Positions 1 to 8,470 are shown, counted from the first letter of the stretch. The stretch is 42,596 nucleotides of DNA from Thalassolituus sp. (GCA_006212115.1 PDUK01000020.1:1-42596), one strand, 5' to 3'. Numbers and translations are program-made. The notes: a model not told the origin generated them from the sequence alone.

Positions 1-107
1 GTATTGATGATCAAAGCACCGATGAAGGAGTACTAGGTAGCTTTTTCTGCGCAGTCGCATCTGGGAAATTCACCGGCGTAAAGTTCGAAGAAGTAACTCT
101 AGATTGA
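1..107 (+). CDS. C-terminal fragment of an unidentified protein (cut by window edge)
   Basis: An open frame enters from the left edge and stops at TGA 105-107, giving 34 visible residues that end in GKFTGVKFEEVTLD. There is too little to assign a family. The ending resembles the short hydrophobic C-terminal strand of the following Imm11-like protein (LEGLMFSSN), so it may be the tail of a related immunity gene or of the preceding toxin. That is a guess from a weak resemblance. The gene runs in the same direction as its neighbour and ends about 140 bp before it. Confidence 0.45.
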   Translation, partial: IDDQSTDEGVLGSFFCAVASGKFTGVKFEEVTLD

Positions 108-247
108 GCGCAACCAGTCTTTCGTAAGATGTGCAACACCGAAAAGGCCTGTCATAACCCGAAAGGCTATGCCACTGAAATTCTGATGCCTCCCTGACTA
201 CGTTATGCTGTCGGCAGACCAACTTAGAAAAGAACACGGTGCCTGAG

Positions 248-790
248 ATGGAGTTTTACCAAGTATTTGAGAACGACCACGACTATATGGTGCCTCACCT
301 TGACCCTGATGAAGTCGAAGATAAACGCGGTGATGATGATTTCGTTATGATTACCAAGCCGAGAACCTATTCTGAGGGCTGGGTTCCTCTGGAGTTGGAG
401 TTCAAAATGGGTGGATCACTACCAACTATTCCAACAGTTTCTCGCTGGCGTAACTATCTTGTTCTGCATGAGTCGGCTTATAAACAACTCAAAGCGCTAC
501 TTGAACCTCATGGCGAGTTTTTGCCTTGCACACATCAAGGCTCTACCCTCTATTTGTTCAATACCCTCACAATTGCAGAAGACTTAGAGGCTATTCAGCC
601 AGGTAGCGTTACTCGCAATGGTAATCTCCTGAGTGCTATCCAATTTGTGGAAACTAAGCTTAAAGGGATTCCGCTGTTCAGAACTAAAGAAAGCTTCGTA
701 AGTGTCTACTGTACGGATGCCTTTAAGAAAGCTGTTGAAGATGCTGTGCTTGAAGGCTTAATGTTCAGCTCAAACCTTACACACTATTAA
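248..790 (+). CDS. Imm11-like (DUF1629-type) immunity family protein
   Basis: A 180-residue, acidic, soluble protein with no signal peptide or membrane segment. It opens with MEFYQVFEND, has a central aromatic stretch (VSRWRNYLVLHESAYKQLKALLEPHGEFLPC), and ends in a predicted short strand. This layout and length resemble the Imm11/DUF1629 proteins that protect cells against polymorphic or contact-dependent toxins. The assignment rests on overall pattern, not on a catalytic motif. The partner would be a toxin, which is not in the window and probably lies to the left. ATG 248 is preferred because family members usually start M-x-Y/F-Y. A GTG at 239 is in frame, and neither has a strong ribosome binding site. 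A terminator follows immediately. Confidence 0.6.
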   Translation: MEFYQVFENDHDYMVPHLDPDEVEDKRGDDDFVMITKPRTYSEGWVPLELEFKMGGSLPTIPTVSRWRNYLVLHESAYKQLKALLEPHGEFLPCTHQGSTLYLFNTLTIAEDLEAIQPGSVTRNGNLLSAIQFVETKLKGIPLFRTKESFVSVYCTDAFKKAVEDAVLEGLMFSSNLTHY

Positions 791-798
791 ACCTTTTT

Positions 799-823
799 AA
801 GCCCTGATCATCCTGGGCTTTTG
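799..823 (+). terminator. Rho-independent terminator after the Imm11-like gene
   Basis: AAGCCC (799-804) pairs with GGGCTT (815-820) across a 10-nt loop and runs into a short T tract. It begins 8 nt after the immunity gene's stop codon. The stem is only 6 bp, so strength is probably moderate. Confidence 0.5.
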
Positions 824-1095
824 CCTCGTTTCTACGATATCGGGTCTCTGCAAGAATATTGCTTTGGCTATACTCGCGAGCAATTCGCTTTCCAGAGACT
901 CCTGAGTCTCCAACCCACCCAACCCAACACCCCAAATCGGGCGAACTTCTTAGACACCAGTCAAGGAAAAGTAAAGATCTCGACAATAGGACAAATTGTG
1001 ACTCGCTCACACTTTCCTACCGTCTGTTCGGGCTATTCTGTCTACCTTGGTGTTGAGACTGAGCCAGGCGAACAATAATAAGGAGCACCGGTAAC
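824..1095. other. Gene-free stretch upstream of the cyclase pair
   Basis: I see no convincing gene here. Short open frames exist on both strands, but they overlap one another and have no ribosome binding site or recognisable protein. The only clear signal is AAGGAG at 1080-1085, which serves the GTG start of the next gene. A TATACT hexamer near 872 could be a -10 element, but there is no good -35 partner. Confidence 0.4.
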
Positions 1096-2970
1096 GTGCC
1101 AAGATACAATGACAATCGGGGATACCTGCACTCAATGCAGCGCTGCATTGGGCCCGTGCTCGCCTGTCTGTTTCTCTTTGGCCTATCTTCAGTATCTCAG
1201 GCTTCGGTCACACCGCTGGATATGGCTCTCTTGGAGGATGAGGTTCCTCTTGCTGAATACGCCGTTCAGGTGCGTCCCGCGAATGAGCAGTCCGATACCC
1301 TTACAGCCATGATGGCCCTGGACGATGACCAGTGGCTGCCACTACCGAAAAACAGCCGCAGCTTAGGGCGTGACTATGGCACAACCTGGTTTCGCGTCGA
1401 CCTGACGCTGACCAATGAAGATGTCGCTGCTAATGCGTTCCTGCAGTTAGATTACCCGCATTATGATTTTATTGATGTATTCCTCATCAAAGACGGACGC
1501 CTGTTAGAGAGCTTTTACACAGGTGACCAACGAGGTTTCGACTCTCGCCCTATTGACCAGCGTACCTTCCTGTTTCCGCTTTCAGCGCTCAATTCGACGG
1601 GAGACGCTCAGATATTTTTCCGGATCAGCACACCGGGGCCGTTGCTGATCCCATTCAGTATCGTGACCGACGCAGAGGCCAAGATTCAGGACCGGGATGC
1701 CTCTCTGGCACTGGGCCTCTACTTCGGCATGCTGATCATCATGTTTGCCTACAACGCCTTTATTTCCGGGGCACTGCGAGATACTGCATACGTTTACTAT
1801 CTGGTGTACATGGCCAGTGTTGGTGTACACCAACTGACTTTACAAGGGCTCGGCTATCAGTATTTCTGGCCGGTCGGAAACGTTATTCCTAATAACTTCG
1901 CTGTCGCCTTGAGCAGTGCTTTGATGCAGGCCACCGCGGTTGTCTTTGTCATTCGATTTATCCGTCTCTACGAGAATTTCGGCCGACTTGAGCGGGTTCT
2001 CGGCACGGTCCTGTTTATCTTCTCGTGGATATTGGTAATGGGCTCGCCGTTTATGGAGTACTCCAGCTTCCTGACGGTGGTGAATGTAACGGGTGCAGTG
2101 AGTGTGTTCTGTGGCCTGTATATCGGTATCGTCGGTTGGCAGAAACGCGTTCCTTACGCACGCCTGTTCGCGATGGCCTGGTTTGCGTACCTGATATTTA
2201 TCGGCTGGTATCTGCTCGAGCTGGCATCTCTGCTGCCCACCAGCCCATTCGGCGAACATATCCTGGCCATCGGCTCGGTAATCGAACTGACCTTGTTGTC
2301 GATTGCGTTTGCAGACCGGATCAACCACGAACGTGATCTTCGTTTACGTAGCCAGAGTAAGCTGATGGAAGTTCAGATTGCGATGAATGCGGAGCTTGAA
2401 GAGAAGGTCCGTGTTCGCACCAGTGAGTTGGAAGAAGCAAATCGTCGACTCGAGGTACTCAGCACAACAGACGGACTGACAGGCCTGTTTAATCGCCGTC
2501 ATTTCGATGAGCTGTATGAAAAAGCCTACCTCCGAGCCTGTCGTGATCGGAAACCGCTGGCTGTGCTGATGATCGACATTGATCACTTCAAACAACTTAA
2601 CGATACCTTTGGTCACCGCTTTGGAGACCTGTGTCTGATCGACGCTGGACGCCTGATCCGTAACACCGTCGCGGGTGAAGAAGCCATCTGCGGGCGCTAC
2701 GGTGGTGAGGAGTTTGTCATTATCCTACCGGGGTGCACACCTGATGAAGCTCAGCAGAAGGCCGAAGCCCTCCGGCTGGCCTTTGCACGCCACACAGTCA
2801 GCGATGGCGCAAACAAAAAAGTAATGACCATCAGCGTCGGCTTGACGATAGATCAGCCGGTCGATCGTTCGGCCTGGGAAAAACTGCTGCAAGCCGCAGA
2901 CAGCCTACTTTACACAGCGAAAAGAAATGGCCGGAACCAGGTCGCATTCCTGAAGAATACTGGCTCCTGA
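1096..2970 (+). CDS. Membrane diguanylate cyclase with 7TM-DISM sensor region
   Basis: Makes cyclic di-GMP from two GTP. Domain order in 624 residues: N-terminal signal segment (about 15-36), periplasmic 7TMR-DISMED2-type beta domain (about 45-195, with the family-like GDQRGFDSRPIDQRTF stretch), seven membrane segments (about 205-410), a coiled-coil linker (about 420-455) and a GGDEF domain. The active-site motif is GGEEF at 536-540, and DIDHFKQLND supplies the metal-binding aspartate. The inhibitory I-site (RxxD, nine residues before GGEEF) is absent; GEEA stands there. The GTG start is chosen because AAGGAG lies 10 nt upstream and a signal peptide follows. It is paralogous to the next gene. 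The ligand is unknown; carbohydrate or other small-molecule sensing is typical of DISM proteins. Confidence 0.92.
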   Translation: MPRYNDNRGYLHSMQRCIGPVLACLFLFGLSSVSQASVTPLDMALLEDEVPLAEYAVQVRPANEQSDTLTAMMALDDDQWLPLPKNSRSLGRDYGTTWFRVDLTLTNEDVAANAFLQLDYPHYDFIDVFLIKDGRLLESFYTGDQRGFDSRPIDQRTFLFPLSALNSTGDAQIFFRISTPGPLLIPFSIVTDAEAKIQDRDASLALGLYFGMLIIMFAYNAFISGALRDTAYVYYLVYMASVGVHQLTLQGLGYQYFWPVGNVIPNNFAVALSSALMQATAVVFVIRFIRLYENFGRLERVLGTVLFIFSWILVMGSPFMEYSSFLTVVNVTGAVSVFCGLYIGIVGWQKRVPYARLFAMAWFAYLIFIGWYLLELASLLPTSPFGEHILAIGSVIELTLLSIAFADRINHERDLRLRSQSKLMEVQIAMNAELEEKVRVRTSELEEANRRLEVLSTTDGLTGLFNRRHFDELYEKAYLRACRDRKPLAVLMIDIDHFKQLNDTFGHRFGDLCLIDAGRLIRNTVAGEEAICGRYGGEEFVIILPGCTPDEAQQKAEALRLAFARHTVSDGANKKVMTISVGLTIDQPVDRSAWEKLLQAADSLLYTAKRNGRNQVAFLKNTGS

Positions 2971-3025
2971 TTGATTGACTCTGTCCTGATCTGAACTAAC
3001 GTTAAAGTACAATATCTGGGGAAGT

Positions 3026-4909
3026 ATGGGATCCGGAATGCCAATTCCAAAAACACATGATCAAGGCCAGGACAGGCGGTCCGGATTTGCCCTCCATTGC
3101 ACTCAGGCCCTCGTCTCTATTCTCATTCTGCTCGTTGCTCTTATTGCTCATCGCAGCCATGCCATCGAAACTGTGCACTACACAGGGGATAAAGTCAGTC
3201 TCCTGCCGCTATTGGAGTTTGTGTCTGAGTCAAAGGGCGAGACATTAGACGATATTCTGGTGCGCCCAGAGTCCGACTGGCACCACCGTCAGAGCATTAA
3301 CAACAACCTGGGCCAGACATCAGACCCAATATGGGCACGAGTACGCCTGAGCGGTATTTCCACCGCCTTTGGCCAGCCCATCGTTCGTCTGAACTACCCT
3401 CACCATGACTACGTCGATTTTTATCTGTTTGAACGCGGGCGACTAATTCGTCACTTCACGGTGGGCGACCAACTGACGTTTGATAGCCGTCCGGTCGATC
3501 AGCGTACATTCTGGTTTCCACTTGATGATGCCAGCGCCGATGAGCAGGAAATTTATATCCGGATCTCAACCCCAGGGCCGCTGTTGATGCCGCTGGATCT
3601 GATGTCGTACAAAGAAGCCGCCGAGGAAGAGAAGTTGCTGTACCTTTGGGCCGGCGCCTTCCTTGGCATTATCGCTATCATGGCGCTGTACAATCTGTTC
3701 CTGTACTTCTCGCTGCGTGAAAGCTCGTACATCCTGTACGTTATCTATCTGCTTAGCGCAGGTGTTATGCAGGGCACGATGTTTGGATTTGGTACTCAAT
3801 ATTTTTGGGGCAGCAATCCGGGGGTTAACAACCAGGTTATCGCGTTCCTCGCGCCCTTCGTTCAACTCACGGCGATGGCCTTTGTTCTGAAATTCGTCGA
3901 CCTGCGTAATTTTGGTTCCATTCTGGATCGCTCAGTCGCGAACCTACTTATTTTCGTACTGGTTGTCATGTGTATCGCAAGCTTTACGGTACCGTACAGC
4001 CTGATCGTGAAACTCGGACACTCCATTGCCCTGTTCGGTGTTATCTGCGCATTTTATGTGGGCATCAAAGGCTGGATCATGGGCATGAAGTCTGCCCGTA
4101 TGTTCACCATCGCCTGGTTTGCACACCTGGTCTTTATCGGTTGGTATCTGCTGGATATGACTGGGAAAATTCCTGCGACAGAAATAGGTAACCAGGCATT
4201 CGCTTTAGGTTTCATCGCTGAACTTTCGCTTCTGTCGATTGCTTTTGCCGATAAAATGAACCAGGAAAAAGAGCTCCGTATTAATTCGCAGACCAAGCTT
4301 CTGGATATGCAGGTTGCGATGAATCAGGAGCTCGACAACAAAGTAAAAGAGCGGACTGCTGCGCTGGAAAAAGCGAACCGGAGGCTCGAAGAATTAAGTG
4401 TTACGGATGGTCTGACCAAGCTCTTCAACCGACGTTATTTTGATCAGGTTTTCCGCGATCACTACGAGCAATCATACAAAGATCAGCACCCTATCAGTGT
4501 GATGATGGTGGACATCGATTTCTTTAAAAAGCTGAACGACAGCTACGGTCATGCTTTTGGCGACCTGTGTCTGGTCAGAGCCGCACAGTTAATTCGCAAA
4601 GTGGTTACGATGCCGGGTGCATTTGCCGCACGATATGGTGGTGAAGAATTTGTCGTCGTGCTGCCGAAAACCACTGAAGACCGGGCTACTCAGGTCGGTG
4701 AAATGTTACGCAAAGCCTTTGAGCAGACTACCGTTACTCAAGGCAAGCAAAGCAAGAATATGACGATCAGTATCGGAGTCGCCTGCACCATCCCGTCGCA
4801 ACCGGGGCTTGAGGAAAAACTACTCAGTGTTGCGGATGCCTGCTTGTATCAATCGAAAGAAAACGGCCGTAACCAGGTAACTCCGTCGGAAAAGCTGGCT
4901 GGTCAATAA
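3026..4909 (+). CDS. Second membrane diguanylate cyclase with 7TM-DISM sensor region
   Basis: A 627-residue paralogue of the preceding gene, 55 bp downstream and probably co-transcribed. Same architecture: signal segment (about 25-47), DISMED2 periplasmic domain (again with GDQLTFDSRPVDQRTF), seven membrane helices (about 205-415), a coiled-coil ending in KERTAALEKANRRLEEL, and a GGDEF domain with GGEEF at 538-542. The I-site position reads MPGA, so product inhibition by the usual route is not expected. ATG 3026 has GGGGA very close upstream; ATG 3038, with GGGA 6 nt away, is an equally good start. The stop overlaps the convergent flavoprotein gene by 7 nt. The two cyclases probably differ in the periplasmic signal they read. 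Confidence 0.92.
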   Translation: MGSGMPIPKTHDQGQDRRSGFALHCTQALVSILILLVALIAHRSHAIETVHYTGDKVSLLPLLEFVSESKGETLDDILVRPESDWHHRQSINNNLGQTSDPIWARVRLSGISTAFGQPIVRLNYPHHDYVDFYLFERGRLIRHFTVGDQLTFDSRPVDQRTFWFPLDDASADEQEIYIRISTPGPLLMPLDLMSYKEAAEEEKLLYLWAGAFLGIIAIMALYNLFLYFSLRESSYILYVIYLLSAGVMQGTMFGFGTQYFWGSNPGVNNQVIAFLAPFVQLTAMAFVLKFVDLRNFGSILDRSVANLLIFVLVVMCIASFTVPYSLIVKLGHSIALFGVICAFYVGIKGWIMGMKSARMFTIAWFAHLVFIGWYLLDMTGKIPATEIGNQAFALGFIAELSLLSIAFADKMNQEKELRINSQTKLLDMQVAMNQELDNKVKERTAALEKANRRLEELSVTDGLTKLFNRRYFDQVFRDHYEQSYKDQHPISVMMVDIDFFKKLNDSYGHAFGDLCLVRAAQLIRKVVTMPGAFAARYGGEEFVVVLPKTTEDRATQVGEMLRKAFEQTTVTQGKQSKNMTISIGVACTIPSQPGLEEKLLSVADACLYQSKENGRNQVTPSEKLAGQ

Positions 4910-6273
4910 ACATCGCGACGGTAGCGGCCTTCAGTACTCAACTGCGCTACGACCTCTGCCCCGAGCAAGGTCTGTAAACGCTGATCGAGATCGCTGGCCA
5001 TTCCATCGCGGCTTCCGCACACCATAATAATTGCCCCCTCAGAAAGCCATTGCGCCAACCGCTCAGCCTGATAATCCACTACGTTTTGAACGTATCCCGG
5101 ATACGCATTACCGACGACCGACGACAGGTCTGTGTCTCCAGCTCGGGAGAAACTACGATCCAGATAGGTTAAATGTCCGATCTCCAACCAGTTTGAAAGC
5201 GTCTCATCCCAGTGACGATCGGTATGGGGAGAACGCTCACCATAAATCAGCCAGTTGTCGTACTGCTTATTGGATTCTCTTTCCTTCAGGTGCGCACGTA
5301 ATCCAGCCAGCCCCGAGCCATTGCCGATCAGAATCAGCTTCTGTGCTGCATCCGGGCCGCGATCTGGACAGTGGAAAGACGGGTTACTGCGCAGAGAAAA
5401 CTGGGATTCCGACTGCAGCTCTGCATGTTTACATAGCCAGCCAGATCCTAATCCCAATTCACCATTCGCTGAGGTTTGCTCACGAACTAGAAATTTAAGT
5501 ACGCCTTCGTTACGAGTACTGGCAATGCTGTACTCGCGCATCTGACCATCAAGATGCAACTGCGCAATATCACCCGCACGCCACTCAAACGCGTCACGGG
5601 GTGCAAAGTTCACTTCAAATACGGGCGCACCAGGGCTCCCCGGATTCAGATGTCGCCGCCCTATCAGGCGTGCAGAATGAATACGTTGCGCTTGACTATC
5701 CAGAACAGGACGACGTGTCAGTAGTCCATGCTCTATCAGTTGATCAAGCCAGAGGTCGATAGCAACGGGATGCAGTTTATCGACTTCAACCAGCGGGGCT
5801 AATGTGGTCGCACCGCACTTCTCGAGTGCTGTGTTTAATGCCAATGCAAAGCCACAAAAGTGCTCGTACTCCGTATCACCTAATCCGAGAATGGAATAAC
5901 TAAGATTAGATAATTCGGGCGAATTTGACGTGAGTTCGGGTAAAAAGAAACGGCCATTATCCGGGGCCTCACCAGCGCCATAGGTACTGGTCACTACCAA
6001 TAGTGTTTTTGCTTTTATTAAGCGCGCGGACGTGACCTGATTAAGCGTTAATAATTGCGCTTCTCTCCCCTGTTGATGCAGAGATTCAGTCAGGCGTTGA
6101 GCTATAGATTCGGCTGCGCCACCCTCACTGGCGTAAGCGACTAATAACGTCGCGGAGCTTTGCTGTGCCGACGCGCGCTCTCGCGTTAACACCTTTCGAA
6201 AACACCAAAGGGTAAATAAAATCCAGACCAGCACTAATGCGCCAGCCTGGATTAATGGAACAGCACTCAGCAT
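4903..6273 (-). CDS. Membrane-anchored flavodoxin/FAD-NADPH reductase (CysJ/CPR-like)
   Basis: An electron-transfer flavoprotein of 456 residues that should pass electrons from NADPH via FAD to FMN. One N-terminal membrane helix (about 5-25) anchors it. A flavodoxin domain follows (about 42-185) with the FMN loop YASEGGAAES (47-56) and TSTYGAGE (95-102). A ferredoxin-reductase-type FAD/NADP module comes next, with REYSIAS for FAD, GNGSGLAGLRAHL for NADP (usual form GPGTGIAPFRAFL), and the CysJ-like end GRYRRDVY. It lies 3 nt after the DUF4198 gene and is the last gene of the PepSY operon. In this iron-regulated setting the acceptor is more likely ferric iron or the PepSY partner than sulfite; that is inference. 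Weak ribosome binding site, so translational coupling is likely. Confidence 0.85.
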   Translation of the reverse strand: MLSAVPLIQAGALVLVWILFTLWCFRKVLTRERASAQQSSATLLVAYASEGGAAESIAQRLTESLHQQGREAQLLTLNQVTSARLIKAKTLLVVTSTYGAGEAPDNGRFFLPELTSNSPELSNLSYSILGLGDTEYEHFCGFALALNTALEKCGATTLAPLVEVDKLHPVAIDLWLDQLIEHGLLTRRPVLDSQAQRIHSARLIGRRHLNPGSPGAPVFEVNFAPRDAFEWRAGDIAQLHLDGQMREYSIASTRNEGVLKFLVREQTSANGELGLGSGWLCKHAELQSESQFSLRSNPSFHCPDRGPDAAQKLILIGNGSGLAGLRAHLKERESNKQYDNWLIYGERSPHTDRHWDETLSNWLEIGHLTYLDRSFSRAGDTDLSSVVGNAYPGYVQNVVDYQAERLAQWLSEGAIIMVCGSRDGMASDLDQRLQTLLGAEVVAQLSTEGRYRRDVY

Positions 6274-6276
6274 GGA

Positions 6277-7101
6277 TTAATCCGGGAGTACCTCAAGTAC
6301 AGCGATGTAAGCACCTGTGCGTTCAGTCGCTGGCTTTTTCGCTTTGTCATCCTTGTATTCAACTTCGATGAAGTAACGCCCTGCACCATTCCACGTCAGA
6401 GTAACTTCACCTTTTTTGTTTGCGACTGCGGTGATTTCATTCTGTTGATTACGATAACGGGTGCCTTCTCGGATAGCAGTCAGTTCTGCACCTTCCGCGG
6501 GCTCGCCATCAATCAGGAATTTAAACGTGGCTTTTTCACCGGCATACAAATCATTAGGGTGAGTCACGGGGACCAACTCAAGTCCTTGTCCGGTCGGTTG
6601 CAGAGCCGTGTCGTTAGGAGCGCCCAGTGTCACGAATGTTTCCATGCGTCGTGAAGACTGCATCACGCGAAGGTTGTCGGCTTTCTCAGGTACATTTTTC
6701 GCAAAACCTTCCGGCGTATACTGCTCACCGCGGCCTGGGTACATACGACGCTTACCGTCTTCCTGCCACATGGCACGCATACCATTGCTGGCAGTGAACA
6801 CTTTATACGTCCCTTCTTTCTCCAGCTGTACGTCGAATACGTTACGGTATTTGCCAGTATGCAGATTCTCAATGCTGCCTTTTTCGCCATCAGGCTGTGC
6901 AACTTCAACATTGCCGAAGAAACCAGCGTGATAATTTGCGACGAAAATATCGTTGGAAACCGCTGCTTCAAAGCCAACCCAGCGGTCCTCACCAGAGAGC
7001 TGTGTCTCTTGTGGAAGAATCCATGCACGATGCGCCTCGGCAGACAAGCTGCCCAGTACCATGGCGCCCAGTATTAACGGTTTCAGTATCGTCTTTTTCA
7101 T
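6277..7101 (-). CDS. Periplasmic DUF4198 family protein
   Basis: A 274-residue exported protein with signal peptide MKKTILKPLILGAMVLGSL...AEA and mature start HRAWILP. Sequence style (HRAWILPQ, ANYHAGFF, and a C-terminal half rich in beta strands with KKGEVTLTWNGAGRYFIEVEY) fits DUF4198, a periplasmic family often found beside metal uptake genes and sometimes called a nickel or metal-uptake accessory. Its biochemical role is not known. The histidine directly after the signal peptide could become an N-terminal metal ligand. A GAGGATAGG ribosome binding site overlaps the end of the upstream DUF2271 gene, 10 bp away. Part of the PepSY-DUF2271-DUF4198-flavoprotein operon. Confidence 0.85.
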   Translation of the reverse strand: MKKTILKPLILGAMVLGSLSAEAHRAWILPQETQLSGEDRWVGFEAAVSNDIFVANYHAGFFGNVEVAQPDGEKGSIENLHTGKYRNVFDVQLEKEGTYKVFTASNGMRAMWQEDGKRRMYPGRGEQYTPEGFAKNVPEKADNLRVMQSSRRMETFVTLGAPNDTALQPTGQGLELVPVTHPNDLYAGEKATFKFLIDGEPAEGAELTAIREGTRYRNQQNEITAVANKKGEVTLTWNGAGRYFIEVEYKDDKAKKPATERTGAYIAVLEVLPD

Positions 7102-7111
7102 TCGCCTATCC

Positions 7112-7633
7112 TCAAGGTTTAATGGTGAGCTTCACGGCGCCCAATTCAGAGCTGCCTTGTTCAGTTATTGTGATGTCTTGCTGCTGTGGCCAGGTAAAAG
7201 GAACATTGAGCAGTTCACGTCCGCCAACTTCACGAGCAGCTTCTACCCGAAGGCGGTAATCCCCCGGCTGAAGATCGGACATCGGTGCTTTGCCCATAGT
7301 GAACTCAAGGTCATATGAACCCGGACCATAGGTCGCGCCGGTGACACCATCAATTGGCATTTCCAGGGTGCGACCAATACGACGCCACCACTGGCGCATA
7401 TCTTTAAGCCACTTTTCTCCCTCTGCGTTACGCATATCAATGTCATACCAGACGGCCAGATTACTCACGACTTTATTGCTGTCGTCCTCAATCCAGACCG
7501 CGACGTAGGGCTTGTGATATTCGGCAACATCAAGCTCGGGAATCTCTACCGAGACAGATAGGTCGGCAGCATTCGCCTGCATCACTGCAACCGACAGTGC
7601 CGTTGCAGCCAGAGCGTTGTTAACCAGTTTCAT
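7112..7633 (-). CDS. Periplasmic DUF2271 family protein
   Basis: A 173-residue exported protein. The signal peptide ends ANA at residue 22. The mature part carries KPYVAVWIEDD and a Trp-rich segment (WLKDMRQWWRRIG) followed by VDGVTGAT-like IDGVTGATYGPGSY and the C-terminal PGDYRLRVEAAREVGGRE, all features of DUF2271. Function is unestablished; the family recurs with PepSY, DUF4198 and flavin-transfer genes in iron-related operons. An in-frame ATG 24 nt upstream exists, but the internal start is chosen because AAGGAG lies 7 nt before it and a clean signal peptide results. The ribosome binding site directly follows the PepSY stop codon, so the two are translationally coupled. Confidence 0.85.
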   Translation of the reverse strand: MKLVNNALAATALSVAVMQANAADLSVSVEIPELDVAEYHKPYVAVWIEDDSNKVVSNLAVWYDIDMRNAEGEKWLKDMRQWWRRIGRTLEMPIDGVTGATYGPGSYDLEFTMGKAPMSDLQPGDYRLRVEAAREVGGRELLNVPFTWPQQQDITITEQGSSELGAVKLTIKP

Positions 7634-7643
7634 GTACTTCTCC

Positions 7644-8240
7644 TTAATGAGCGGCAAGAATTAATAAGATCAGAGGGCCAAGAATGCCGAGTCCAACAAG
7701 CGGCCAGGTACTGGGGCGTTGCCTGGCGTACCGACTTAACAGCCATAACCCACTGAGTGAGAAAACCAGACAAAGCACTGAAAAAATATCGATAAACCAG
7801 GACCAGGCGAGATTGGTATTCCGGCCTTTGTGTAAGTCGTTTAAATATGAAATCCAACCACGATCTGTACTTTCGTACATTAAGACCCCGGTCTCGAGGT
7901 CGACACTCAACCAGGCATCACCACCCGGCTTGGGCATACCAAGATACACTTCGTATTCATCCCATTCGGCCATGGTGTCAGGCGTGGCGATAGCATGCTC
8001 GTCGTGTAGCCAACGACGGACTGCGAGAGGTAACGGGCCTTCTGAGCGCTCCTGTAAAAGAGTGAGCATCCCCGGAGAGACATCCAATTCAAGCGTTACC
8101 CTGTAGGGTTCAGACTTAATATCGGCTGCGTGATTGAGGGTTATCCCAGTAAAGGCGAACAAAATCATACCCACCAGACAGACAGCGGAACTGATCCAGT
8201 GCCATTGGCGTATCGTTCCTAAAGCACGGGGAAATTTCAT
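7644..8240 (-). CDS. PepSY-associated membrane protein (PepSY_TM_like)
   Basis: A 198-residue inner-membrane protein with helices at about 14-35, 145-171 and 178-198 and a periplasmic PepSY-like section between (about 40-140). The stretch SYLNDLHKGRNTNLAWSWFID (129-149) is the family hallmark. Histidines at 14, 37 and 137 lie in or near helices and could bind haem, as in the PepSY iron reductases FoxB/PiuB/FpvG type; this is inferred. First gene of a four-gene operon. GGAG lies 4 nt before ATG. It is preceded by a TATAAT promoter overlapped by a Fur-box-like site, pointing to induction under iron limitation. Likely role: moving electrons across the membrane to ferric siderophores, together with the flavoprotein. 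Confidence 0.85.
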   Translation of the reverse strand: MKFPRALGTIRQWHWISSAVCLVGMILFAFTGITLNHAADIKSEPYRVTLELDVSPGMLTLLQERSEGPLPLAVRRWLHDEHAIATPDTMAEWDEYEVYLGMPKPGGDAWLSVDLETGVLMYESTDRGWISYLNDLHKGRNTNLAWSWFIDIFSVLCLVFSLSGLWLLSRYARQRPSTWPLVGLGILGPLILLILAAH

Positions 8241-8323
8241 GTCGCTCCAGTGTTACGAACAAGGCGATGCGATCAAGTCGACGCGATTCGATGGGTGAAA
8301 TCAGAGGGCGGTAGAATAGCAGA

Positions 8324-8350
8324 ATTATAGAAATGAGAGTCGTTATTATT
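8324..8350 (-). promoter_or_regulatory. Promoter -10 (TATAAT) with overlapping Fur-box-like operator for the PepSY operon
   Basis: On the minus strand a perfect TATAAT occupies 8324-8329. Directly upstream, 8332-8350 reads (plus strand) AATGAGAGTCGTTATTATT, which matches the palindrome AATGATAATCATTATCATT at 15 of 19 positions by eye. The site covers the -10/-35 spacer, where a repressor would block RNA polymerase. The -35 is not recognisable. Fur control is inferred from the site and from the iron-related genes. Confidence 0.6.
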
Positions 8351-8470
8351 TCGACTATTACAATTCTATGCACTCACCGAATAACCGGCTCTGCCCGACC
8401 AACTCTCACAGCCCTAGGACCCTGCTCACCCCGCTCAATTAACAGAACCAGAAATAATGAGCCTGAAAAA
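8351..8470. other. Gene-free spacer between the PepSY operon promoter and a terminator
   Basis: No gene is supported in 8241-8565. Besides the promoter/Fur site, the tandem repeat and the terminator listed separately, I see nothing recognisable in this part. Confidence 0.4.

Noticed and set aside
821-1078. Short plus-strand frames between the immunity gene and cyclase 1
   Set aside because: Several frames overlap each other and an opposite-strand frame, with no ribosome binding site and odd composition, so none is supported.
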